Of a DNA stretch of 33,805 nt, positions 1 through 11,049 are shown piece by piece (positions within the stretch are counted from its first letter, which is position 1; each line of letters starts with the position of its first letter). Where the stretch lies: contig BFEA01000073.1 of the NCBI GenBank assembly GCA_003427395.1, forward strand, positions 1,175,993 to 1,209,797, written 5' to 3'. The notes beneath the pieces are model-generated. The model was not told the origin of the DNA. It ran no database searches and worked only from the letters and a program-made list of their open reading frames with translations. This DNA comes from Chara braunii (Eukaryota > Streptophyta > Charophyceae > Charales > Characeae). The position numbers were made by a program, and so were the translations under genes.

Positions 1-95
<95 letters not shown>

Positions 96-96
96 C
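1..96. repeat. (CA)n/(GA)n microsatellite
   Basis: A short CA run passes into a long, nearly pure GA run with a single AA interruption. It is a simple sequence repeat with no coding content, and it opens the window, so its true left end is not seen. Confidence 0.95.
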
Positions 97-97
97 A

Positions 98-158
98 ACA
101 ACCTATCTATCTATCGATCTATCTACCTGTCTATCTATCTACCTACCTACCTATCTAT

Positions 159-203
<45 letters not shown>
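98..203. repeat. (CTAT)n tetranucleotide microsatellite
   Basis: Repeated CTAT/CTAC units, imperfect at the left and regular at the right. The stretch from 204 to 417 between this repeat and the LTR holds nothing I recognise. Confidence 0.93.
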
Positions 204-417
204 CATCCCCAGACATATCCATGTATCAACACTTGTACGCATGCATGTGACCGTCAACATCTACCGCACAATTTTGTGCTCCGCTGGAAGAACAAACAGA
301 GAATGAGCAGCACCTCCGCCATATTTTTTGCAACAACACTTCACCATATAATGGCAAACAAGCTCACAAATGGAGGAGGAGAAAAATATAGAAAAAGGAA
401 ACAAGGGAAATAATATA

Positions 418-1393
418 TGCGAGAACGTGGGTCCTCGGCAGGCCTGAAGGGCCCCTGCTACAGATGTGCCCGCCCTAAGTGAAGGCGGGCCTAACAAATC
501 ACGAGAGGCCCTAAGCGGTCAATTTCGTATTTGGGGTCCAGGCAGTTTTCGTCGTGACAGTTGGTTGAGGGAAACACAGGCCGAGCAGCAAGACACTCCA
601 CGGCCTTCCAGGCCTTTCCAGAAATGCAGGCCCCAGCCAGTTCGGAGGCCCAACCGAACTGAGGGGCAGCAGCAGCATCAGAGGCACTGCCTCCTGGGGC
701 CTACCGGAAGCTTCTGGGCAGAGGCTCGGGCCAGCCAGGCCACCGAGAGAGGCAGACTCTTTTCATATAGGAAAGAGCTCGCTGCGTGGCCATGGTATTC
801 GGGCACTTGCATGCTAGCGGCAGTGCTGCTGGAGCGGACGCTCGCGGGCTGTAGCTGGCGCTGAGAGGCAAGGTGCAAGCATGTGCGATCGTGTGTGAGT
901 GAGGGCGCTGCTGAGGGCAGCGCCATAGCCCAGCCTCCATAGTTGGAGGGCTTGGACTACAGTGAGGCGCAGGGGAGTGATCTTCGGGTGTACAGAGGGA
1001 AGACGTGGGTGCAAGGCAAGGGAGATAGAGAAGGATGATGATGATGATGATGTAAGGGCACATACCTGGTATTGACGATGGTCTGCTATGGGCGACATCT
1101 TCAAGTACTTCGTTGGTTGCTGACGTCAATAGTTGCGTTGTCAATTAGTAGGCTAGTAGTGGCTGTGTAGGGAGTAGGTTGGGCGCTGAGCGCCAAGTAG
1201 GGAGAAGGGCCTGGATACATCTGTTGGTGTTGGCGAGAGCAAGCTCTGATTGACATTGGTTTTGAGTGTTACGATTCTCCATTGGTGTCATATTGGTGCA
1301 ATGCTACTTTCTGAACACTGTGTTATGATCTGACTTTTAATATGATTGTGCAATCTGAATATTGTCATCTCGCTGTTGTTCATTTTCCTTGCA
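418..1393 (+). repeat. 5' LTR
   Basis: Begins TGCGAG and ends CA, three bases before the primer binding site. It aligns along its length with 15124-16123. It carries a GAT trinucleotide run near 1034-1051 that is also present, slightly altered, in the 3' LTR. Open frames in it are not conserved as proteins between the two LTRs. No promoter element can be named with confidence; CATATAGG near 765 is a possible TATA-like site. Confidence 0.92.
468..490 (+). other. LTR hairpin (7-bp GC stem)
   Basis: GCCCGCC and GGCGGGC are perfect inverted repeats separated by nine bases. The 3' LTR has the same stem at 15174-15196 although a loop base differs (C versus G). It lies about 50 bp inside the LTR edge. 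Confidence 0.7.
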
Positions 1394-1396
1394 ATT

Positions 1397-1408
1397 TGGT
1401 ATCGGAGC
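1397..1408 (+). promoter_or_regulatory. Primer binding site, initiator tRNA-Met type
   Basis: TGGTATCGGAGC matches the usual plant PBS TGGTATCAGAGC, the complement of the initiator tRNA-Met 3' end, at 11 of 12 positions. It sits three bases after the 5' LTR, exactly where minus-strand DNA priming is expected. Confidence 0.88.
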
Positions 1409-2693
1409 TGGTTCGAACCGCGCTTCATTGGTCTTCGGTGCTTCGCATGAGGTGTGGGGCAGTGATAAGGCTTGGGCATTGGACGTAAGGTGGCCCAGGG
1501 TCGTGTGGGCGCGCCAGGAAGCTATGTGGTGCATTAAGGGTGTACGCTGGATGATGAGAGCTCGCTGATGTGGCATTTAAGCCGAGGTGGAACTGCGTTC
1601 TGTTGTTAGTTGTGCCGAGGCAAAGGCCTGTCATCATTAATGCACACCAGGTTGCCGGTGAGAAATTTGTGGTTGGGGGCAGCATTATGAGGTACGTTGC
1701 TCTCTTCCTTATCTACCCTCTCCATTACTTCTTACCGTGAGGAAGTGAGTTCTGTCTTAAGAGTCCTCTCGATGTGAGGTGTCGTGAGCGCTCAACCTTG
1801 AGAGTCGACATTCTTCCTGGGCAGCAAGCTGGTGGGAGATGGGCGAAGCCACTGAAGGGCCTTGGACGAAGCACTCGGGTCACAGTCACCATGCCAACCC
1901 GCTGGGACTAGTACAAGCATGCTTTGCCGCAAATCCTTGGTTCTGTTGCTGCGCAATAGAGGTCATGCAGGGCATGTCAGCCCTTTGAACAGACACTCAC
2001 CAGAGCGATGTTGTACCAAACACCCTTACAAGGGTATTTGGTGTGTTTTCTGCAAGTCATGCAAGTGCAGCCTCGCCCATCTGGCGGCGCGCGCAGAATA
2101 TTGACGGCGAGGTGAGACGATGCGCGGCCTGGGTGTGTGTGGCGTCGCAGGCAGAGGGACGCGCCCCGCATCTAGTTTTATTCGCTATTATTCTTTTATG
2201 ATTATCTATTTTACTGCCAGGTCCGCATGTGCTGATAATCGGCTCTGAGGCCGACGCCGGGGTGTGGTGGACGATACGGCAGTCGAGGACCTTGAGCAGG
2301 CCCATCGAGACTCTGGCGTGATTGGGGCGTTGATAAAATCCTACCCACGTCAGGGCACGGACCGAAGAGGTCAACGTGCGTGAGAGTTGTGGGGTCCGTG
2401 GTCGTGGCTTCCCTCGCTTCGTATTTGGAGAGCGTCGATAGTCTAACGAACGAGCCTGTGGGGCTGTAGTCCAAGCATGGCAGGGGTCGTCGCGGGTGCA
2501 CAGTTTACCACCCGTCGACTGTCGTGGGAGGCATGAGTGTGAGCATGCCCGCTGGGAACGGGGGGGGGGACGTAGAGTTGAGCTTGGGCGGAGTAGCCCA
2601 AGGGCACAACGGGACAAGGCCGGCATGGTGGAGGCCTGCAGTCTTACTGCCGGGCCGAGCGGCAGCTGGGTTTGGCTTTCGAGGAGGGGGGGG

Positions 2694-2832
2694 CTGATCG
2701 AACCAGCTAGTAGCTGGCTCCCCTCTGAAGTTTCTTTCAGGGACAGTCGGGGAGGAGAGGGGGGGGGGGGGGGCTGATCGAACCAGCTAGTAGCTGGCTC
2801 CCCTCTGAAGTTTCTTTCAGGGACAGTCGGGG
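2694..2832. repeat. 80-bp tandem duplication with palindrome and G tract
   Basis: The 59 bases at 2694-2752 recur without change at 2774-2832. Each copy contains CCAGCTAGTAGCTGG, a perfect 7-bp inverted repeat around one base. A run of 15 G lies just before the second copy (2759-2773). Exact identity implies a recent event compared with the decay elsewhere in this element. Confidence 0.92.
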
Positions 2833-3872
2833 TGTTGTGAGCGGGCTGCGCCGACCTATGTGATGCGCTAGTACAGTGAGCCGTGGGCCGTTAGGCTGCA
2901 CTAAGCAGAGGAGAGCGCGGTGAAGAGGAGGGCGACGATGAGCTAGCAAGATCGTTACGCCCTGACGGTGCGAACTAGCGCGCAGTTTAGTTCAGACGGG
3001 AGGCAGCGGTTAGCGCAGGAAAAAGGGACAGTGAAGCGGGACGGGGGCGCCGCCAGGTACATGCGCGACAAGAACGGAAATGGCGACTAAAGAGGAGAAG
3101 TGGGAGGTTAGAATCACCTATCACGCCCGATTCTTGACGGATTCGAGCAAGGAAGAATGCAAACCTGGGGTTTTAGAATTGGGCGAATTCGTTTTTGGTG
3201 TTAGTTTGAGTGCTACGTCGTTAGATTGGGAGTTAGTAAGGAAAAGCACCGCGCGGAAGTGTCGAAGGAGGGAGATATGGTAAAAGGAAGTTTCAATATC
3301 TTGCCCAATCCTTGAAGGAATCGGGCGAAGTGAGATGATAAACCGAGTTTCTAATGATAGGCGATTCCAGATCTACAATCGAAAAGAGGTGAAAGTTAGT
3401 AAAAAAAAAGTTAGTAGGGAGAGAAGTTCACGCGGAGCAATAGAGGAAAACGAGAGGAAGGAAATGAGTGTATAACATGGCCGATCATGAATAGAATCAG
3501 GTAGGGAGAGAAAAAATTCTATAGTTTTGGGATCGGGCGATTGTGATGGGGAGGGCAGAGTTGAGAATGAGTCGTTAGTTTTGGCAGTACGGGGTGCGAA
3601 GAGCTACGGGAGGAAGGATGCGTACTTACCTGGCATGCATTTGACGCCGTTCTAGTGAAAGATTCATTCGATTTTGCTCATCCTATCGACGATGGGGATG
3701 TGCAGCCAGTCACGGGGATGGGAGACTTACCTCTTGCCCGCTGCGTCGCTCAGAAATGTCGATGGGAGCAGTTTGGCTGCTCTCGCTGCAGACGCCACTT
3801 GGGAAAAACACGATGTATCTAGTCGTATTATAGCGGGAGATTCATATTTCTTTTAAGAGGCGCGGATGTCTG

Positions 3873-3873
<1 letters not shown>

Positions 3874-3927
<54 letters not shown>
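3874..3927. repeat. (GA)n microsatellite in the leader
   Basis: An uninterrupted GA dinucleotide run of about 50 bp ending in AAAGAGAAG. It lies next to an antisense GTAAGC at 3935-3940. Confidence 0.93.
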
Positions 3928-3934
<7 letters not shown>

Positions 3935-5207
3935 GCTTACCTCGAAGACGGACCAGCAGTGCGGGGTGAATCGAGAGAGTCTCGATGCCTTGCTGATTTC
4001 GGAAGTTGCAATACTGAAGTCATTGGGTTATTGTGCTATACCAAGCCCCGTGCTACCGACGAATATGCTCACATGCAGCTTAGCATTGGGTGCTTTGGCC
4101 AGGGTATACGTTGCAGGTAAGGCTGTGTGAGCAACAAGATTGAGTACCACGGTCGCTATCTTCATGGCTGGTTGTACTTCGCAGACTAGTCGGGTAGAGT
4201 AACAGAGGAGGTGGGATTGTGATACGTGTTTGTTTCCTTATGGGGACTCGTACAGACAGAGTTGGCAGCTGACTTTTAGTTGTTGACTGATGAATGCACG
4301 GATGAAGCACAGCTGCAGTAGGAGTCAGATTTGGTTAGAGTCGTAAGTACACTACTTACTACTACTACGTTTCAGCGGTGTTTCTGACCTGGAACTAGTG
4401 CAAACAACATCATACGACAATGGACTTGTTGGCTTAGCGTTTGACTGATGAGGGGCATAGTCTATAAAAGTAAACTAGCTGCAAATGAGCCACGACTTGG
4501 TGAAGTTGTATGTTGACTGAGGCGTCGATCAGTCTGTCGAACGGAAATAGTTAGAAGCGACCGGTGACCACTACGCTTAGAGTCACGGGAGCCGTGAAAA
4601 GTTGAACTGAAGGGGTCATTAAGAAGTCAACATGCTGTATTTCTTTGACTTCTGGCCGACCAAGCGGCTGCGCTTGTTGACCATCATTGCCGGGCCCTCA
4701 GGCGATGGAAGACAACAAGGCCCTCTCGAGGGAGTTGAGTTGTTCCCCTCCTGTATCTCACAGAGTATGAAACCCCTTCTTCTGCCCTTCTCACTCTAAG
4801 TCTAGTCCTGTTCTGAGAGGAAGGCGGCAGGTGGGATTGCAACCCGTAGGACTACAGCAAGACTCTGTGGGGAGTCAGCCCACCGATTGCGGGAGCTCTG
4901 CCGGAACTCAGAAGGAGTTCTGGAGGCAGGGAATTGAGAGGTAACCATTTGCTTTCCTTCTATAAACCAGTTATAACCCATTATCTGTACATCCTTCTAT
5001 GTTTGACTTAGTATATTGCTTGTACCCTTACTCTAACTTTGAGTTTGACTTTCAGGATTTAAACCAGACTTAAATAAAGGAAGGTATGCACAATATTAGT
5101 TTCAGTTTCATTATTTGACTAAAAGCAGATTGTGGGATTGCATCTTGGGGAAGGATGGGAGGAAGGCAGTACTGTTTGTTTGATTGAGTCTATCAAAGGC
5201 TGGCAAG

Positions 5208-5864
5208 TCTCCATAAGTTTGGGGAGACCCAGTGCTATGTTTATTTTGAATTGCCTGGAAGGCCAGACAGGTTCCATAAGTCTGGGTGGTCTGGTTGCTC
5301 TTACTTGCGAGGGCTGACTGTGATTGACTTTTCAGGGATCAAGCATGTTCCATAAGTTTGGGTGGCTTGGTCGTCTTGTTTATGTTGGGTTTCTTTCAGT
5401 TTCTTCCTGCTTTGGCTTTAAGAGGAAGAACCAGGATGAGGACCAGACATGTTCCATAAGTTTGGGTGATCTTGGTCCAATGCCACGCGCATGCTGGAAC
5501 CGGAAGGCTATAACTTGGCTATACTTTATTACTATATTACTTATGAACAGGCTAGTAAGACAGGGTTCCATAAGTTTGGGTGGTCTGACTATAGCTTATC
5601 ACAAACTAAAGAAAGTATTAATTTAGAGTAAATTTGTGGTACGAAGAGGCAGACTGAATTTTGAGTTAAAAATGATCGGTTCAGTTATAAGCTACCTCAA
5701 AAGACTAAGTGCAGATAGTTATATAGAACTTGGATACTTAAACAGTTCAGAGCGACTAGGATGGCCTAGTCATATGCCCAAAGAAGAGAAAAGTTGTTGT
5801 GCCCTGTGTTTGTGTATATTCAATGGTTGAGCTAGACGTGTTCCATAAGTTTAAGTGGTCTGGC
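5208..5864 (+). repeat. Six dispersed copies of a CCATAAGTTTGGGTGG motif
   Basis: Copies of the core CCATAAG begin at 5211, 5274, 5350, 5454, 5568 and 5843. Most are preceded by GACA(N)GTT and followed by TTGGGTGGTCTGG with one to a few changes. Spacings are 63, 76, 104, 114 and 275 bp, so they widen steadily. The intervening sequence is not obviously repeated. All copies are in the same orientation. Function is unknown; they look like remnants of an expanding tandem array or repeated RNA- or protein-binding sites in the leader. Confidence 0.85.
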
Positions 5865-6139
5865 TTTATGCCCTATGTAAGTTGGGTACAAAAGGATAAA
5901 TCATTGAAAGATCATGAACTATTGTTTGATAAGGTTGACTTTGGGATGGTAAGAGTACTTACTTTTGTGATTTGACCTGCATGTGGCTGAGTGAGACTAC
6001 TACTTCGTCTGAGTTTCAGTTGATAGGTAGTTGCTTTAGTTGCTCGCCACGTGCTAGAGCTATAGGAGTTAGTTTCAATTCCTGCATTTTTTTAGCTAAG
6101 TTTATTTTTATTTAGGTCAATTTCTGCATTTTCTGGGAT

Positions 6140-6740
6140 CATTTATTATACTTGGCCTTGTATAAATCTTGGTAAGCTACTTTCGCTACGGGAAGCGCTG
6201 CCGAAATTTCTACAAAACCAAAGAGTTAGTCAGATTTTGTCGTTTTAAGGTTTACTTTGTCTGATTTTTTGGCTTAGTAAAAATCTGGAAAGCCTCCTTT
6301 TCTAAAGGGAATGCTGCCCAATTTTTTGCTACTTCAGGGAGTTAGACAAAATTGGACCTTGAGAAGTCAAAATCACTTTAGCTTCTGAACTTGACTTTGT
6401 ATAAATTTTGGTAGGCCGTTTTTTCTACAGGAAGCGCTGCCAAAATTTCTGCAAATCCAAGGAGTTGGTCAAAATTTGACTTTTCAACGTTCAAATTGCC
6501 TAATCTAAGTAATATTTATATATGGCTTAGTAAAAATTTGGAAAGTCTCCTTTTCTAAGAGGAGTGCTGCCCAAATTTTTGCTAACTCGGAGAGTTAGAC
6601 AAAATTTGACTTTAAAAAGTTGAAGAATATTTTTTTTTCCTTATTCGGGCTGATATAAATTCTGAGAAGACACTTTTCCTACGGGAAGCGCTGCCAAAAT
6701 TTTCTTAGTTTAAAAGAGTTAGATTATATTTTGATAGGTG
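6140..6740 (+). repeat. Five-unit tandem array, period about 125 bp, each with a stem-loop
   Basis: Five related units carry potential stem-loops at 6164-6209, 6279-6327, 6403-6448, 6532-6580 and 6657-6703. Start spacings are 115, 124, 129 and 125 bp. In each, an AAATTTTGG-like arm upstream pairs with GCTGCC(A/C)AAATTT-like sequence downstream, around a CTTTTCTA-like loop. Units alternate between two types: one with GGGAAGCGCTGCC (units 1, 3, 5) and one with AGTAAAAATCTGG...AATGCTGCCC (units 2, 4), so a dimer of about 240 bp is the higher-order repeat. A shared GAGTTAG(A/T)CA block follows each stem-loop. No coding potential is seen. Confidence 0.87.
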
Positions 6741-9097
6741 GCGACTATGGCGATCCACTCTGTATGGGGAAGATTCTGTCATAAGGTCTACCTCTTTGGG
6801 TACTGACTTAGAGATAGACCTAAACTTGGTAATCAGGAGAGTCTTGAGTGAGAACGTGTTATGGGAATTTGATCTCCATATATTGATGATTTTAGCTTGG
6901 ACATTGACATGTCGTATGATACAGGTCTTCCTTGGACATTCGATCTAGCATTTCGACTACCTTCAGCTTGATCCTGCGAGGATCATTTTCTGTTATCACT
7001 CATAACAGGTCGGTTAGTTGATCGCTGACTTCTCGGCTCACGACACAACTTTGCTTGCACCTGTACCTCAGCTTGATGTCTTAGCCTTGAGATTTGATAT
7101 GTTTCTTTGAAGGTTTTAACCAGACTTCTTTTAATGGTTATTATAAAGAACTTATGAGACTTATGGAAAATTGGACTATGACTGGGGCTTGAGTGTGTGA
7201 GGCGTGGTGTGAGTTACAGGGAACAGTAAGTTGACCACATTCGTGTATATCAATGTGGCTATTGTGTGTGTCTGTGTTTTATGAAAGTATTTTGGAGCTT
7301 AGTATATGAATTGTACCTTGGAGACAGTGAGAATGACAACCATATGACGCGTGATCTGCATACCTGATGGGTTTATGTTTTCCCTTCTTTTATCTTACCT
7401 CAAGTTCTGATTCGATATATGAGTGTTGAGATGTTTATTTATTTATTGGATGATTTGCTTATTAATTTTGATAGTTGGGCGTTGTAGTCCGTTGCAGCCG
7501 TCAAAGTCAAACCCCTTGACTTTTCTCCAAGCCCTGGATGATAGAACTGGTATCCAGAGCAATCAGAGACGATTGCCACCACAAGTATGAACCTTTGTAC
7601 CACCCACTATCCGCAGGGTGCAGAAGAGGGTGTGGTTTTCAACCGCACTCGGCGGTTGTCCAGCGTCGAGAGATCAATCCCTCAAGGCGCGTGTCAGCCG
7701 ACACTTGAGTGTCGAATGCGACCCTCGCGATTATCGGGGAGCGCATGAGTATGGGTAATACATAGTACGTCATCATCGCGACTGCTTGTGTATGCTTGCA
7801 TTGCGAGTCGATATGAGTTAGCCCTGCGCCCGCGTGGTTTTATACTAAGTCTCGCGTGCGACGCCTATCTGATTTCCGCATCAGAAAGTTATGGGATGAC
7901 TACTAAGGGACTAGGAGTGTTGTCGCGTTGTTTGTTCTGTGTCGTTCTGTACATGTGCGTGTGAGTGCGTGTTTTTAATTTTTATGTTCTTAGAGTGATG
8001 TGCGCGTGGTGTGTGGGATGCATCCTAGTCGACCAACGACGATTCGCACTTGGGACCTCAGCCCCCCCACGGCGTCGGTTCGCGTGCGGGCTTGATAAAG
8101 GCGTATTACCTCGCGTACCCCCTATGCTACAGCGAACGAGAAACGCCCTCGGCTGGTCCACCTCTGCGATTGCAGCTGATTAGCTTTCGTACTGTGGATT
8201 GATAGCTCGGCGGGGATACGCCCACCGAAGGGAGGTGACAGCTCCCGCAAGGTGGAGGTAAGTCGTGCTTCTCGTAGGCCCTATCCTGTCGTAGGGGCTA
8301 GCGAGAGGTATGGCTGGCGCACTCGGCCGGAGCGGTTTGTGGAAGCTCCATGTGTATTAGGGACGAGGATCAGACCGACTCCCGCGTGACGCGGCCGGGA
8401 GGGTCCCGCCCCGCCTTGCGTGGTGCCGGATCGATGCGCTCGACAGCGTCTAAAAATATCACTGGCGGGGACTCGGTGTTGACTACTGCCTGTGATCGTC
8501 GTCCTGTTTGCGACGTTAAATATTCCTGAGGAACTTGGGGGCTGTCCTTAAACTGCCTCCTGATCAGCCAGATCAAACCCGGTGTAAGACTCGTTGCATG
8601 CGAGGATAAACAAGGTGTAGGGGCTGACAGGTTCGGCATAGACTTGGGGCACAGGGGTGGGCCGGATTGCACACCTTCAGACACGTTGCTCAACCAGATG
8701 CCTAGGAACATCGACACAAAGTGACTACTCAAGAAGGATACAGGGAAAGGGTTGAATTCCGGTAATTGTTCGCTGTGACATTAATAGATAAATTAGCATA
8801 TATCTCTGCAGGAAACATTATTTTTATTATGGATTATTTGGTTGTTACGGACTTGACCAACAACTGACAGACAACTGGAGATAGAGTAACATACTTCTTG
8901 CCGCATTGCAATCTGTATTAGAGTAATCTAAACATAGATTTAATGTTACCTGCAGGATTTGACAATAGGTGTCATTGACCACCTAACTGTGTCTGTTCCG
9001 GACCGACCGAGATTAGTTGTACATCATACTCGGTTGTGTGTCATGCTGAGGTAGGATTCAGTGTGGATTCTAGTTTAGACCACGCACATTGTAGCTC

Positions 9098-9670
9098 ATG
9101 AGTGAAGCTGTTAGTAGTGAGGAGGAAAAGTTAGTGGAAGAACTTAGGGTCTCTCGTAGAACTACTCTAAGTTGACCGATCGCTTTCCTAAAGTTAGGTC
9201 CAGGAGAGGAAAGGAGGCTGCGGAGAGAAGCTAGGGAGAGGGCTGCATTGTAGAGAGCGAGGGACGCTGATGCGAGCGCCAGGCCTAGGAGTATAGCTAG
9301 TACCGGTACGACCATGACTACCTCCTCTACCATGTCACAAACCTCTACTCAGGCCTCATCGTCAGGATTCAGTCAGAGTGGTCCTAAGACTTCCGTTAGT
9401 CAGAGTGTTGGCTTGCGAGTCAGCCAACAGCCTCAACTCACACCGGAGGATTATGAGATTCTCCAAGCAGACGAGCTTCAGATTGAGTTGCAACGGCAGT
9501 TGAATGATGAAGCAGAGAGGAGAAGAAGAGCGATACTGAGAAAAGTTAGACTAGGGAGGAGAATGCAGGAGTTAGGCAAACTAGAGGCACTAGATGAGTC
9601 AACACTTGATCCCGCTTTGCAAGCGCTGCGGAATTCACTCCTGTGTGTGGCTGAAACACAGGTTGTTTAG
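9098..9670 (+). pseudogene. gag: Gag N-terminal region, decayed
   Basis: A frame beginning MSEAVSSEEE at 9098 continues to 9670 and is broken by an in-frame TGA at 9173 and TAG at 9251. The second half starts with a Ser/Thr/Gln-rich stretch and then a charged, probably helical stretch rich in Glu, Arg and Leu (about 9430-9600). It has no recognisable domain of its own. I assign it to Gag because it immediately precedes a typical gag frame in the same direction and its reading frame is coherent across both stops. The junction to the next piece (9670-9754) needs a frameshift and contains further stops. ATG 9098 was chosen as the first Met upstream of coding-like sequence; 9314 is the first Met after the stops. 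Confidence 0.6.
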
Positions 9671-9753
9671 TAGGAGGTGCTGGTTGAACTAGTGGCAGGC
9701 TAGAAATAGATTCTGGCTGCACTTTCTTGCCTGCACTGTAGGTTCCTCGTCCA

Positions 9754-10173
9754 TTGATGAGGCAGCCTCAATATGCTGTAGCTCCCCCTTCGGTTGCGGG
9801 TCCCTTAGTGACGTCGTCGCTGGTAGGGCCTCCTTTCTCCCCCAAATTTGGCATGCCCCCTCCAGGTGGTTATGTGGCTACTAGTGGTCCGGTTCTTATA
9901 GCTTCAACCGTAGCATCTACGACGGTGGTTACTACAGTCCCATCGTCAGGACAGACTCAGGTTAGCACGCAGCAACCTGTCTCAGTGGCTATGCAGCCAC
10001 AACAGCAATCTCCTGGGCCAATGCAGTCCATGCAGTGGATGCCCAAGATCCCATTGTTGAGTCCTAAACCTTTTTCTGGCGACAGAAAAAAGGATGAGGA
10101 CCTGGGCACCTGGGTGAAAATTGTGCCTACTTATGTGAGGCACAAGCTTACCTGGCCAGAGAGCACTAAGTAA
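9754..10173 (+). pseudogene. gag: Gag central region: proline/serine-rich linker and start of capsid domain
   Basis: A low-complexity Pro/Ser/Thr/Val/Gln segment (first 100 or so residues) leads into a folded-looking segment with PFSGDRKKDEDLGTW, the usual entry to a Ty3/gypsy retrotransposon Gag domain (PF.GD...W). The frame ends in TAA at about 10171. Sequence just beyond, in another frame (10172 to about 10230), continues a Gag-like helix, so the stop reflects a frameshift rather than a true end. It would form virus-like particles around the genomic RNA if intact. Confidence 0.72.
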
Positions 10174-10218
10174 TAGTGGCTGCCTCCATTTTAGAGGGAT
10201 CGGCAACCCTCTGGTTGC

Positions 10219-11049
10219 ATGGCCCAGTGCAAGGGCTACAATCAGAACTTCGATGCCTGGGCCCAGGCCCAGACATTGGAACATTTCGTACAAACTGTGT
10301 ACACAAGGTGGCATGACCCTCAGGGTGCTCAAAAGGCCACCGATGCGATCAACAGTCTGAGCACCAAGAGGTACCGGACAATTCACAAGGTCATAGACGC
10401 TGTAGAGAGGCTGATCGTGGTATCGGGTGTGCGCTATGACCCCTAGGTACTCCTCATAGATTATTGGCGATGTCTGCCCACAGACGTCAAAAATAAACTG
10501 GTAGATGAGGCCTGTGTAGACCAGCATAGCTTCGCCTCATTCAGCAAGAAAGCCTTAGATATCAAAGTAAAGCTTGGGTCCGCACATCAGGGACCAACAA
10601 ATGGTAGGAGGAAGAAGTTACCCCAAGACTGGAAGAAGAAGGGTCACTTAATGTTCGTCGACCACGATGGTCAGACAACCAAAATTGACGAGTTCCCAGG
10701 TCTTGGGGATGAGACAGAGCATGATGGGGCCAATGAGACTTCGGATGGGGGAGTGATGGCTCCCATCAAAGAAAAGGCTAGGGGGAACAGGAAGAAGAAG
10801 GTAGGCCGGTTTACCGGTCAGGGCGACCAAGGAACACCCGCATGGGTAAAACTTGGTTTAAAATACGAGGTATGGAGGGACCGAGTTGCCTGGGGCACAT
10901 GCATAAACTGTGGCAACTATGGCCACACGTCAAGAACTTGTCGAGGCACGAAGGTCACCACGAGGGTAGCCGCTCCAACGATAGTGGGCTTATCCTCAAA
11001 CCCTGGCACTACTTTTGCGAGTACTTTACAAGGAAACACCTCGGGCTAG
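10219..11049 (+). pseudogene. gag: Gag C-terminal half with CCHC zinc knuckle
   Basis: One frame runs from 10219 to 11049, interrupted only by TAG at 10444. The first part holds the helical retrotransposon Gag domain, including AWAQAQTLEHF and WHDPQGAQKATDA. A basic, nucleocapsid-like region follows, with a zinc knuckle CINCGNYGHTSRTC at 10900-10941, fitting CX2CX4HX4C. This domain normally binds the RNA during packaging. The frame ends at 11047-11049. The protease lies in another frame from about 11050, which could once have been a programmed shift but here is mixed with clear decay. The retained Cys and His residues contrast with losses in the enzyme domains. Confidence 0.85.

Larger units (their letters stand above)
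1409..9097 (+). other. Long retrotransposon leader, no recognised gene
   Basis: About 7.7 kb separates the primer binding site from the first recognisable gag codons. Open frames here are short, with no recognisable domain. Contents that can be named are an 80-bp duplication (2694-2832), a GA microsatellite, six copies of a short motif (5208-5864) and a five-unit stem-loop array (6140-6740). A sense-strand 5' splice consensus, GAG/GTAAGT, occurs at about 8257, so the leader could have been spliced in the genomic RNA; I found no convincing matching acceptor before gag. The leader could alternatively include captured host DNA or nested, unrecognised elements. Confidence 0.7.

Noticed and set aside
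466-864. 132-codon open frame in the 5' LTR and similar frames in the 3' LTR
   Set aside because: The two LTR versions are not conserved as proteins (lengths and frames differ), and they look like chance frames in GC-rich LTR DNA.
3623-3640. TACTTACCTGGC resembles the 5' end of U1 snRNA
   Set aside because: The following sequence lacks U1 stem-loops and the Sm site, and the motif is simply the complement of a 5' splice consensus.
5208-5864. Repeated motif considered as a CRISPR array
   Set aside because: Spacing is irregular (63 to 275 bp), repeats are imperfect, there are no cas genes and the context is a eukaryotic retrotransposon.
9982-10527. 181-codon antisense frame under gag
   Set aside because: The sense strand has clear Gag motifs including a zinc knuckle downstream. 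The antisense frame has no domain and is a shadow.
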